From contig RQTK01000507.1 of NCBI GenBank assembly GCA_003991915.1, forward strand, positions 196,804 to 260,803: 64,000 bases of DNA. The letters are read 5' to 3'. Source of the stretch: Elysia chlorotica. Taxonomy: Eukaryota > Mollusca > Gastropoda > Plakobranchidae. Below the pieces are notes generated by a model. The model was not told the origin of the DNA. It saw nothing but the letters and a program-made list of their open reading frames with translations, and searched no databases. Positions 48,441 to 59,900 of the stretch are shown here, one piece after another (the stretch's first letter is position 1; every line of letters begins with the position of its first letter). Position numbers and translations under genes: made by a program.

Positions 48441-48889
48441 CCTGGAGGCTATAGAAAGATTATTTCTTGACAGGAGATGCAGGAGGATTTAACAGTTATA
48501 TGATTGAAAAGCTTGGGCGCACTGCCCATATGTAAGCATTTATTTATAATTATATGATTGTTTATTTAAAATGCACCTAGACTCTTAACTTCAGTCAAGT
48601 ATTATTTTGAAGTTCAAAAGTTTGATGCTGGCTTGCACAATCAAGCACAAAATATCAGAAACATTTCACAGGATCACTGATACATACTTGTAAACTAATT
48701 CTTTTTCTTTTCAACTCTTACAAATTGAAAATGTCATCATTTGTGTTTATTGCACCCTCAACTAGTCTCAATATTTTTAAACATTTCGTTTAGTAGCAGA
48801 TACAAATAAATATAGAATGGCCAGTGAGGTAAGGGAAGAAACATGATACACGTATGTCTTGTCTTCGGTTTAGTTCTTTTTTTTCCCAT

Positions 48890-49530
48890 AATAATAATAA
48901 TAATTATTAATAATATATTGCATTTATATAGCGCACTTCCATGAACCATCATGTTATATGCTCTTAACAATTTCCATAATCACATTTACAAAAGAAGAAG
49001 AATCATATAATGTTCACACAATACAATATTACATTAAAAAGTCACAAGGAATCATTATAGGTATTTACAACATTAACCGGTTCGATTTCAATCGTCAAAA
49101 AGATAAAACTTAAGAATGCGTTTGAAAATTTCTAAGAAAGGTGCTTCCCTAATGTTTTTGGGAAGGCTGTTCCATACTTTGGGACCGAAATGGTAAAAGT
49201 ATCGCTGACAAGTTGATTTATAATTTCTATTTAGTACAACAAGGATGGTTTTATCAGCTTAAAATCTAAGCTGCCTAGTAGGTACATACATCTTTAGACA
49301 ATCAGAGATATAAATTATGTAGGTGCCATCTGATTGAGACATTTATAGCAAATTATGCACAACTTGTACATTATCCTTTTTAACAGGCAGCCAATGTAAA
49401 TGGTGAAGAATAGGGCTAATGTGCTCACGTTTCTTCATTCTCACAATAAGTCTTGATGGGTAGAGATGCCAGCAAAACGTTAGAGTAGTCAGGTCTGGAC
49501 AAAATCAAAGATGAAACAAGGGTCTTGGTC
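48890..49530 (-). mobile_element. CR1/L2-like LINE 3' end
   Basis: The minus strand encodes LKMYVPTRQLRF, then CQRYFYHFGPKVWNSLPKNI and REAPFLEIFKRILKFYLF, the characteristic C-terminus of CR1/L2-type polymerases. On the same strand a 3' tail follows with GCGCTATATAAATGC and an ATT repeat (48893-48930). Frameshifts and stops are present. Confidence 0.85.
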
Positions 49531-50262
49531 ACATTCTCATTTAAACAGGTTCGTGTGCTTGCAATGTTCCTAATTTGAAACTATAACCTTTAACAAAAGT
49601 CAGTAACATTATGATGACATTGTGATATTTTGATCAAAAAGAGCACCTAGATTTTTTTTCATTTGTCAATACTGCTTGTCATCGTATAGAACTCTTTATT
49701 TTCCATTTGCCATGTGTGCTCTAGCTCTGCCGTAGAGAGGCATAGTCATGGAGCCTGCCCTCGGGTTTGTTGGGTCTGATTCTCGTCTAAAACGAAAAAA
49801 ACTTTTAAAGCTCGTGTGACTTTCTCTTCTGACTGATATGCTGATCTTCCTGCTTGACTTCCTACACTGTTTGTTGATCTTTTTACTAGGTCTAATCTAG
49901 TGACTTTACCTACTGAGTATTTTTTTTTACACACTGACTACTATAGCGATTTACATGACTTGCAGGCCTACCCATTTACCACATAATTTTGTAACTCGGC
50001 TAGTGGATTTGCCAACTGATTACTGATCGCTTGACCAGGGCTGCTTTCATCATGTTCCTTCCTTCATCTGTTGGGCAGGTCAACTCTAGTGAAATTCCCT
50101 ATGATAATTATATTTTGTCCAGATTTTTTGGGGGGTACCATAGAGATACTCCTGTTAATGGGCGTTTGGTTTCATCAAATAATCTCCGTCTGTCAGGAAA
50201 AGTTTTTTTTTAAACAACTCCTAATCCTAAATTAAAACGATTTGTTGGCTCAAGATAACACC

Positions 50263-50265
<3 letters not shown>

Positions 50266-50348
<83 letters not shown>

Positions 50349-50370
50349 AGGGAGGGAGGGAGGGAGAGAG
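50266..50370. repeat. (GA)n then (GGGA)n microsatellite
   Basis: Long GA run passing into GGGA units. Further GA runs are at 50611-50634 and 50896-50972. Confidence 0.95.
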
Positions 50371-50635
50371 AGGGGGTGGGAGACAGACAGACAGACTGAC
50401 AGGGCGAGTGGGGAAAAGAGTGAATAGTCAAGCGGAAGAGAGAACAACTATTTACCTCCACTTCCTCGTCTATATCATGTCATCCGATCATTGTAGTTCT
50501 ACCATTATTTCATCTTTGAAAGTACACATCTTCGTGACAGATTTCAAAACATCTATATTGCAATGTGTCGATAGAGGAAAATTGGAAATAGACGGAGAGA
50601 TGATGAAGCGATAGAGAGAGAGAGAGAAGAGAGAG

Positions 50636-50895
50636 TTGTTGGGTTGGGTTGGTTTAACGTCCAACAGCAGTACTATATAGGCTATATTGTGGACGGACTC
50701 CAAGACAGATGTCTGACAATTTTATTTGCTGCCACACACGAGACAGGGCGGGGATACTATGTTTCCTGTCTCAGCCGGTCACATTATACCAACACTGACC
50801 CAACCACTGTAGGGAACGCAACAGCCAGGATTCGAATTCGGGACCTTTGCGTTGGAAGCCGATGTTCTACCCCTGGACCACCGCGCCCCCCAAGA
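50636..50895 (-). mobile_element. SINE, main family, full copy
   Basis: Full-length copy: CCAACC-rich tail at 50640, body with CCGCCCTGTCTCGTGTGTGG (minus strand), and head with B box GAATTCGAATCCTGGC (minus) ending at the GGGGGGCGCGGTGG start near 50893. Confidence 0.85.
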
Positions 50896-50936
50896 GAGAA
50901 AGAGAAGAGAGAGAGAATGAGAGAGAGAGATAGAGA

Positions 50937-50969
<33 letters not shown>

Positions 50970-50980
50970 GGAGATCGACT

Positions 50981-51787
50981 AGCAGTAAACGTTGTAAGAT
51001 TCACAGAACGTTTTAATTCAGCCAGTTGTTGTTCTTCTTTCAACCAGTTGGAGAGTGTGATTATTAATGAATCGTAAATGCACATGTCTTATCTAAATAT
51101 ACCTCACGAACTTAATTTTTAAATTTCTTGTGAGGTAAAATATTTTATCAAATGTAGTGTATACAAGTTAATCAGTTGTTTGTATGATTGCTTGTTTTTA
51201 AGATGATGCAAGTCAAATCCCCAACATTTATTGTAAAAAAATATTATAACAATATTTTTCAATGATATTCCACAGATATGTGGTAAACACAGACAGGATT
51301 ATGTGATAGAAGACCTAAGCTAAAAATGGTGAGCAGCTGCTGTAGAGCTCTTTTTTTTTCTTCTTTTCATTAAACACAACAGGATAGTATCTGTATCTTC
51401 ACAAACTAAAGAGTTCTAATAAGGCTTAGGATGCTGTGTTTGTATTTTTTGAGTTAGCCTACAAAATTTCTTGATCTCAGATCTGTTTGGTTGTGGTTAC
51501 CGTCGATTTAGATTTTAGATCGAACCCAACATCCCAATTCTGTAATAATCGTGGGTTTTTTATGTTGAGTTGCAGATGAACCGGTCCAATATGAAATCGA
51601 GCATTTCATTTCAGCCCGAAGGTCGGCTTATTCCAAGACGTAAGGTGGCGACAAAATCCCACCTTCTGAACGGAGTGGGTGATTTTGACATGGAGTTGTC
51701 TTTAGCCATTCAAGAGAGTTTGAAATACGCCCAACAAAAAGAGGTTAATCAGAACATGGACGTTGATAGTTCTCAAGAAGACGGACT
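50981..51787 (+). pseudogene. Upstream duplicate of the MSL1 5' end
   Basis: 807 bp closely match 53311-54113: upstream sequence, the candidate 5' UTR exon and the first 212 coding bases of MSL1 (51576-51787), up to SSQEDGL. The frame then diverges and stops after about 21 unrelated codons at 51854. It has no coiled coil, MSL2- or MOF-binding part. If transcribed it would give a 92-residue peptide carrying only the N-terminal ubiquitin-interacting-like motif. A false duplication in the assembly is possible. Confidence 0.85.
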
Positions 51788-51854
51788 ATACATCTGTGTG
51801 TGGAAATGTGAACCGTGGATGGCGACGGCAACCGAAATCTACTCAGATGCCTGA

Positions 51855-52480
51855 AAATGAAACCGCCATGGCCTATCCCTCTGTGACTTGTCTCACATTC
51901 TTCAGTCATATGGTATTACCTGTTTGCATTAATGCCAAAGTATATTTTAATTCATAGCTGGTTTGAAACAATAAATATAATAATTGTATTATTAATAAGG
52001 GGTTTAAATTAAACTGACTGCCAGAGACTTGCTTGAATCAATGTAGAGGTGTAGAGTTATTACTTCAAGAAATATAAAAGGATTTGGTTCAAGATATCAG
52101 AAAAATTAGCCAAGGTGGGCTTGCCCCACTTGGCTTATTATGAAGACATGGAAAGCATTAGGGTCAAATTTGTATTAGGAATTTTTTAAGGACGTTGGGC
52201 AAATTCACATTAGCCCACCTTGGTGAAAGGGGGCTCTACTAGGCACTGCCATGTTGAAAGTTTTGAAACTTGGAAACAGTGTGTCGTTCCTCTCCGCGCA
52301 CCGATGTAGATCTAAACCACATCGCGCCCGGAAAGAGCGTACTATGGTTTAATCTCTTTTAGTTGCAGATTCTGACGGATACATTTATTATTGATTTTTT
52401 TTTCATGTTATTATTTACATTGTATTTTTGTAAAACAACCCCTTCATAGCGATACAAGTCGGGCACTGCCCACTCTGCCC
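51855..52480. other. DNA between the MSL1 5' duplicates
   Basis: Contains a 12-bp perfect inverted repeat, CCAAGGTGGGCT (52110-52121) and AGCCCACCTTGG (52212-52223), about 90 bp apart. It could be a tiny MITE or a stem. Nothing coding is recognised. Confidence 0.5.
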
Positions 52481-52535
52481 AAAGACACCAGCCGACCTTG
52501 CGTTAGTCTAAGGGGCCGTTCACAATATTGCCTAT
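52480..52535 (+). mobile_element. SINE tail fragment
   Basis: AGTCTAAGGGGCCGTTCACA then ATATTGCCTATA matches the common SINE tail. Confidence 0.5.
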
Positions 52536-52639
52536 AATTTTATGGTAATAATAGTTAATATCGGCAACGAATAATTAGAATGTGTTGAACATTTCAAATA
52601 GCTTTGCTCAATAAAAACAGGCAATGCTGACTGTTCTAC

Positions 52640-53105
52640 ATGTATTAACAATATGATTGCAATGGCAAAGAAAAGAATGATAGACCTTAACAGTAAATGG
52701 AGGGATAGAGAAATAAAAATAAAAATTATGAAATCTCTGGTGTGGACAGTCATGACATATGGAGCGGAGGGATGGACACTTCGAAAAAGGGATGAGAAGA
52801 AATGAATAGTGCTAAAATATAGTTCTACAAACGTCTCCTAAGAATAAATTAAAGAACACACGACAGCATTCTCAAACAACTGGATGTTCCAAGAAGTCTT
52901 CTAAGCGCCATCAAGAAAAGAAAATTATCTTTCTTTGGACATGCCTGCAGAAATAAATGCACGCTAATGAAAGATGTTCTACAGGGTAAGATCGAGGGTA
53001 GGAGGATTAGAGGACGTCCGAAAGCAGTATTCGTAAAAAACATCAAGGAATCGACCAGAAGAAATAGTACAGAAGTATACAACTATACAGAAAGACGAGA
53101 AGTAT
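52640..53105 (+). mobile_element. LINE polymerase C-terminus, decayed
   Basis: Plus-strand fragments KSLVWTVMTYGAEGWTLRK, IKKRKLSFFGHACR-like sequence and LMKDVLQGKIEGRRIRGRPK are the typical C-terminal motifs of RTE-like elements. Stops and frameshifts interrupt them. A SINE in the opposite orientation follows directly. Confidence 0.85.
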
Positions 53106-53111
53106 GGCAAT

Positions 53112-53310
53112 CCGTCATTGTGGACGGGGCACAAGCGTACATTTTTGGCTGCCACACACGAGACGGGGTGGGGATACCATGACTCCTGTCTCAGCCGGTC
53201 ACATTATACTGACACCGACCCAACCAGTAGGGATTGCAACAGCCAGGATTCGAACTCGGGACCTTTTGCGTCGGAAGCCGATGTTCTACCCCTGAGCCAC
53301 CGCGCCCCCC
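53112..53310 (-). mobile_element. SINE, main family
   Basis: Body and head as at 50636-50895; the B box lies near 53245-53258 (GAGTTCGAATCCTGG on the minus strand). It abuts the MSL1 5' duplication, as the other SINE does after a GA run, so SINE and MSL1 end were probably copied together. Confidence 0.85.
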
Positions 53311-53618
53311 AGCAGTAAACGTTGTAAGATTCACAGAACGTTTTAATTCAGCCAGTTTAGTAGATTGTTGTTCTTTTTTTTTAACCAGTTTGAGATTGTG
53401 ATTATTAATGAATCATAGATGCACATGCCTTATCTAAATATACCTCACGAACTTAATTTTTAAATTTCTTGTGAGGTAAAATATTTTATCAAATGTAGTG
53501 TATACAAGTTAATAAGTTGTTTTTCTGTTTGTTTGTTTTTAATATGATGCAAGTCAATTCCCCAACAATTATTATTAAAAAAATCTTTTCGCAATTATTT
53601 TTCAATGATATTCCACAG

Positions 53619-53671
53619 ATCTGTGGTAAACACAGACAGGATTATGTGATAGAAGATCTAAGCTAAAAATG
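53619..53671 (+). other. Candidate 5' exon of MSL1
   Basis: An acceptor (GATATTCCACAG) ends at 53618 and a donor (AAAATG^GTGAGC) is at 53671/53672. Splicing to the acceptor before 53902 would put one extra ATG in frame. The upstream duplicate has the same signals. Confidence 0.35.
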
Positions 53672-53901
53672 GTGAGCAGCTGCTGTAGAGCTCTTTTTTT
53701 TTTCATTAAACACAACAGGATATCTGTAACTTCTTAAACTAAAGAGTTCTAATAAGGCTTAGGATGCTGTGTTTGTATTTTTTGAGTTAGGCTACAAAAT
53801 TTCTTGGTCTGTTTGGTTGTGGTTACCGTCGATTTAGATTTTAGATCGAACCCAACATCCCAATTTTGTAATAAACGAGATTTTTTTATGTTGAGTTGCA
53901 G

Positions 53902-56900
53902 ATGAACCGGTCCAATATGAAATCGAGCATTTCATTTCAGCCCGAAGGTCGGCTTATTCCAAGACGTAAGGTGGCGACAAAATCCCACCTTCTGAATGGA
54001 GTAGGTGATTTTGACATGGAGTTGTCTTTAGCCATTCAAGAGAGTTTGAAATACGCCCAACAAAAAGAGGTTAATCAGAACATGGACGTTGATAGTTCTC
54101 AAGAAGACGGACTTCAAACTTCAGGCGATGAGAATCAAGAAGATGCTGCCACTGCATGTCGGTCAGAGCATCCGCGGGTGAATTGTCACACAAACAAATC
54201 CACAAAAACCAGCGCTACCGCACCGGGGGGTGAAGAAGTGAGGCGACTAAAAGATCTACTTCTCAGTCAGTTAGAGCTCATTCAATTTCAGCAAGAGGAG
54301 TTAAACAAAAAAGACAGAGAAATAACATCTTTGCATGCAGCCAAGGATACTGTAAGTTGAATTTTTTAAAGATGTCTAGGTCAGTCAGTGATTCACTTTG
54401 TTCTCATGTTCAATCAAATGGTACTGAGAGATGCTTTTTTAACATCTTTGTAGGTCTTGAGAAATTATCAGTTTTAAACTCATTGAGTCTAGATTATGGG
54501 AGCACTTGAATTTAAATCAATTTATCTAGAGTAAAAAAACTCTATAATCTAGATCTAGATATTACTTTGAAAAAATAATGATTTATATCGTGATTACTTC
54601 AACAAGAGTATGTCCTTAATTATCATTCAATTTTAGAGAATGACAAGAACTTATTAAACCTAAGTAGGAAAACCACACCGGCTGAGTTATAAATTGGATG
54701 TTTTATTGAGTTATAATAAGATAATGCTCGAACTAGAATCTAAACCTAAGTAACTCAATTTAGAAATATGACGATTTAACATTTGTTTACAATAAAGGTT
54801 TGTGCTGAATCATTCCTTTTTCTTATCGCAGCATATGATTTTGGGGTATCAAGTGTACATTTGACATACATTGTCAGACTTGGTTAAATTCTTGTTCTCT
54901 CTCTTTGACTTTCAGTTACAATGTCGACTGGAACGCATGGAACGTAGGTTGTCAATTTTGAAACAGAGAGAGGAATTACATGAAAGGCCTACTTCTCAAC
55001 AGCAGTCAACTAAAACTTCTCTGTCAGCAGCAACAGCTCATGCAAATAAAAGGTATGAACATATGGTCATTCTCACCCAATCATGCAGAATTTTTACAAA
55101 AAGGTCCAAAATTCAAATTCAAATCACAGCCTTGAAAATACACTGGTGATATGAATTAGATTTTAATCTTTAATGATCCCAACTCTCAAAGCTGGTACAT
55201 TTTTTTTTTTTTTTTTTTTACAAAACGTCAAATATATCAAAAACTGCGTACAAAATTAAAAAAAATAAATCCCAATTTTATTGTAATGCTCCATTCAATA
55301 TCAGCAATTGTGGAACAAAAACCCCCCACAAAAACTGTTGCAAACATTACAGGACATAACACGCAGATGAAAACGAAAAATAAAAGTTTAAATTTCTTTA
55401 TAGATGCAAAGAAGTCTAAAATACTTTTCATGTAAGAAAACTAGCACAGCTGTCTGTTTTTGGACAAATCTATTTTTTATTGTATTTAAGGAACAGTTAC
55501 CATCATTTTGTTGGTTCATTTAGTAAAATGATTTACTTGGTGAAAACAATATTATTAAACTGATACGTTTGTAGAGTTTTTTTATTACTTTTTTCCCAAA
55601 CCCTGTTGTGAATGTATGCTGATTTTATTGATTTTTTTTCACTTCAAAGTGATTTATGGAACAATTTTTGTACAGCAGATATTGCCCAGCTTATAGCTGC
55701 TTCTTTTACATTTTCAAATTTGACTAGTGAAATTATGATGATAATTCCACCTCTACTTCAGGAAAAATTAATGAGTTAGTAAAACACTTACCACTTGCAT
55801 GATAGGGAGAAAATGACATCTGCGCTAATGGTTGTACACAATGCTTGTTTAGAGTTAATGATTTAAACAAAAATGTATTCCCCAATTCGTGACTTCTGTC
55901 ATTGGGATATTTTGAGTCACTTTAGTTCATATCTTAAACTGTTGATCTTAAGAAGATTCCACTCTTGATTGATTACATCTTCTATTAGTACTTGCCATTG
56001 CTTCTGGTTGGGTCAGTGTCATTACGATGAGACCAGCTGAGACAGGAGTCACTGTATTCCCGCCCTGTCTCGTGTGTGGCAGCACATAAAATTGTTCAGA
56101 CGGTCAGTCTTGGGGTCCGTCCACAATGTAGCCTATATAGTGCTGACGTTGGACTCAACTACAGCTCTGGGTGTTAGAAACGGGACACCTTATTTTATTA
56201 ACATATGTGTCGTTTACTTTCAATTTAAAAAACAAAACATCTTATCTTGATCTCTCTCAGCACGAATGATGAGTCAAAGGTAGACCTCAAGCTCAAAAGA
56301 AGAGGAGGCCAAAACATGCACATTTCACAAAGAAAGTGTCGGCGGTCTCTTGATGAAAGCCACTCGGCTTCTTCCACTCTTAAAAATGGTTTGAAAGAAG
56401 TTTCTGACAGTGACAATGAGGAGAACGATGACACTTCAGAAGAATCCGACTCGGCCGGCAGGGAAGATGTGGAGAGTGGCAGCGACTCGGACGACTCAGA
56501 CAAGCAAGGAAAGGGAAGGGAATTTGAACAAAGAAGTCCTTCAAGTTCAACAGATTCTCATGATCTGAAGGAGATAACCTATCCAATAATGCAGACAGAG
56601 TTCTTGTATCACTTGTATTACCCCAAACATGCTTGCCCCAGCAGTCCAGATGCCAAGAGGTTGCAAGAACAGCTTGAAGGTAAATATATTTGGGCGTCTT
56701 ACTCTTTTCTTAATTTATCTAATCTTCTTTGCAGCTGAAAGTACGCCAAATAAGAGGGATATGGAGCAAGAACATCTGCATGAAACCATTATAATGAAGA
56801 AAATTCCTCCACCCATGCCTTCCTCTGCTAAAGATTATTCTAAACTTGGTTATTTGTAGTTTGACACAGAGTTTTAAAGGTCACTTTTTCATTGATTAAT

Positions 56901-59900
56901 GCATGATCATTCACTTGATCTTTAAAACAAAACTTTTTAAGAAGATATACAAGTTGCTTACTGTACAGATATCTAAGTGTCTGGATGTAATAAGCTTTAA
57001 AGTAATATGAAAATAAAGATCCATTTAAAAGCTCATCTTCACAGGAGCTTATTCTGATTCCCAGAGTTAAGCGTTAGCAGAGGCACTGAAAAGTTTATCT
57101 CTTGGGTAAGATATTTTTGACCGATATCATTTACTCCACCTTTAGCTGATATTTTTTTTGTAATTGCTTTTGTGTTTAATGTTTAAGGCTTCAGGAATGT
57201 AAAAACCAGTTAAATTGTTTATTTGTTTGTCTTTCTTGAAGTGGAAACTCCATCATGGCGTCTAAAACCTCTAACCAATATGTATCAACTGGAAGGGACT
57301 GAGGTAAGTTGTCAGGTGTCTGAATGCTTTCTTGCTCTGCTATTAGGAATGAGTGAGTCCTTCTGTGTCAGCTGTGTTGATGTTGTTGGTTTGTTTTTAA
57401 ACATGTATTCTTTATTAGTTTTAATCTTTGAAAAAGTGAAAATCATTGTTTCTGTATTCTTCTCTCCGTTAATGCTAAAATAGAACTGTTAACGTGGAAA
57501 CACAGTGGATGTCGCACCATCTCGCCCAAGCGTCCCTTTTTTGCAGCGAGAATTTATTTCATATGAAAAGTGTTACAGTAAACAGAGTAGAAGCCTAAAA
57601 AAAGACCGCCTCTTTTGTCGCCTCCTCATGGTGCTAGATCTAAGCGCTGCGCTTAGATCTGGCGTCAACAGGTGCGTGGTCGCGCGAAAGTTGACCGGAA
57701 ATGAAGTAGGCCCGTATTTTGAGCTGGACATAGATCGGTAACCAGTGATCGTAGCGAAAATCTGAAAACAGATTCGTAATCAGCGATCCAAAATTAACAA
57801 AGTCTACGCGTACAGATGCTGAAAAAATGCATAATAAACAATTTCATAAAAAAATGTTTTTATTCGATTCAGACACCCACACATTGAAGAATGCGTGCGA
57901 TTTCCACCCCCGCACACTTTCACCCCTCCATGCCGTATCTGTGTTGTGTTTGAAGTCAATACACTTTGGATTGTGGTGCCACGTATTTTATTATAATTAT
58001 TATTACAAACAAATCTAAAGCATTCTAAAACCCAAGATGGACACAGACCAAACAACAAAGCTTATAGTTGCTGTAGAAAAAAGACCATTTCTATATGACA
58101 AAACGGACCCTGGGTACAGCAAAAGAAACCTGCTCAATGCAGAATGGAAAAAAAATTGCAGAAGAAATCGGCTCTTCATTCACATCCATCTCCTATAAGT
58201 ATAACTGAAACAATGCTTCTACTTAGTTCTAGGCAATAATAACACACACAGGGAATTTTTCTCGTCACGTGATTTTGTCGCTCTGACGTTTGGAGGGAAG
58301 GTGCGACCATCACTCTGTTTCTACCAGCTCGCCCTTTTTCCCGCGCAGTTTTATGTCGCCGATTTGTAGGGAAGGTGCGACCTCCACTGTGTTTCCACCC
58401 TTACACTCTTTATTATTTATATTGAAATTTTTGTCTTACACAGTGTAACTGAAAGTGGTAAAATTTTAAATTTTGGAAACTTTCATTTTATGTGAAATAA
58501 AGTAATGATGACATCTCCGGATAGATCTAGACTGAAAAGTTATGATACAATAGTGGTCTTGGGCTGTGCCACTGAGGAGCTGCCTGTTAGGCAGCCCCTA
58601 TGATGTCTATCTAATTATAATTGGCCAAGCATAGCAGCAAAGGGAAGAAGAATCGGTTGTCATGATGTCAGTGTCGGTGGGGAAATTGTGGGAAGTAAGT
58701 GGGCCTTGGCCAGTGGTGGATTACCACACATGCACATGATATATTTTTTTTTAAATAAGGAGATGAGGGATTCTTTTTATTTTCAACATATTTTTTGGGC
58801 CCCCAAAAAATGAGAAAAACAGTAAGTTAGGAAATATGTAAAGAAAGATACGTATTGATGGCTTTTAATCTCTTTTCAGAACATCACAGACGAAGCATAC
58901 AACAAACGTCACCAGAAGTTCGAACAAGATCTGGATGTAATAAGCTTTAAAGTAATATGAAAATAAAGATCCATTTAAAAGCTCATCTTCACAGGAGCTT
59001 ATTCTGATTCCCAGAGTTAAGCGTTAGCAGAGCCACTGAAAAGTTTATCTCTTGGGTAAGATATTTTTGACCGATATCTTTTACTCCATCTTTAGCTGAT
59101 ATTTTTTTTGTAATTACTTTTGTAAAATGTTTAATGTTTAAGGCTTCAGGAATTTAAAAACCAGTTAAATTGTTTATTTGTTTGTCTTTCTTGAAGTGGA
59201 AACTCCATCATGGCGTCTAAAGCCTCTAACCAATATGTATCAACTGGAAGGGACTGAGGTAAGTTGTCAGGTGTCTGAATGCTTTCTTGCTCTGCTATTA
59301 GGAATGAACAAGTCCTTCTGTGTGAGCTTTGTTGATGTTGTTGGGTTTTTTTTTAAACATGTATTCTTTATTAGTTTTAATCTTTGAAAAAGTGAAAATC
59401 ATTGTTTCTGTATTCTTCTCTCCGTTAATGCTAAAATAGAACTGTTACACTCTTTATATTGAAATTTTTATCTTACACAGTGTGCCTGATAGTGGTAAAA
59501 TTTTAAATTTTGGAAACTTTCATTTTATGTGAAATAAAGTAATGACGACATCTCCGGATAGATCTAGACTGAAAAGTTATGATACAATAGTGGTCTTGGG
59601 CTGTGCCACTGAGGAGCTGCCTGTTAGTCAGCCTCTATGATGTCTATCTAATTATAATTGGCCAAGCATAGCAGCAAAGGGAAGAAGAATGGGTTGTCAT
59701 GATGTCAGTGTCGGTGGGGAAATTGTGGGAAGTAAGTGGGCCTTGGCCAGTGGTGGATTACCACACATGCACATGATAGATTTTTTTTTAAATAAGGAGA
59801 TGAGGGATTCTTTTTATTTTCAACATATTTTTTGGGCCCCAAAAAAATGAGAAAAACAGTAAGTTAGGAAATATGTAAAGAAAGATACGTATTGATGGCT

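Larger units (their letters stand above)
56980..58929 (+). repeat. MSL1 internal tandem duplication, unit 1
   Basis: 1950 bp. Unit 2 (58930-59980) repeats it at a few percent divergence. It contains intron, the first copy of the PEHE exon (57242-57303), the inserted transposon (57492-58400) and the first part of the next exon (from 58880), cut at TTCGAACAAGA. Confidence 0.93.

Noticed and set aside
57223..57483. Separate 86-residue gene starting MFVFLEVETPSWRL
   Set aside because: It is an MSL1 PEHE exon read through into its intron.
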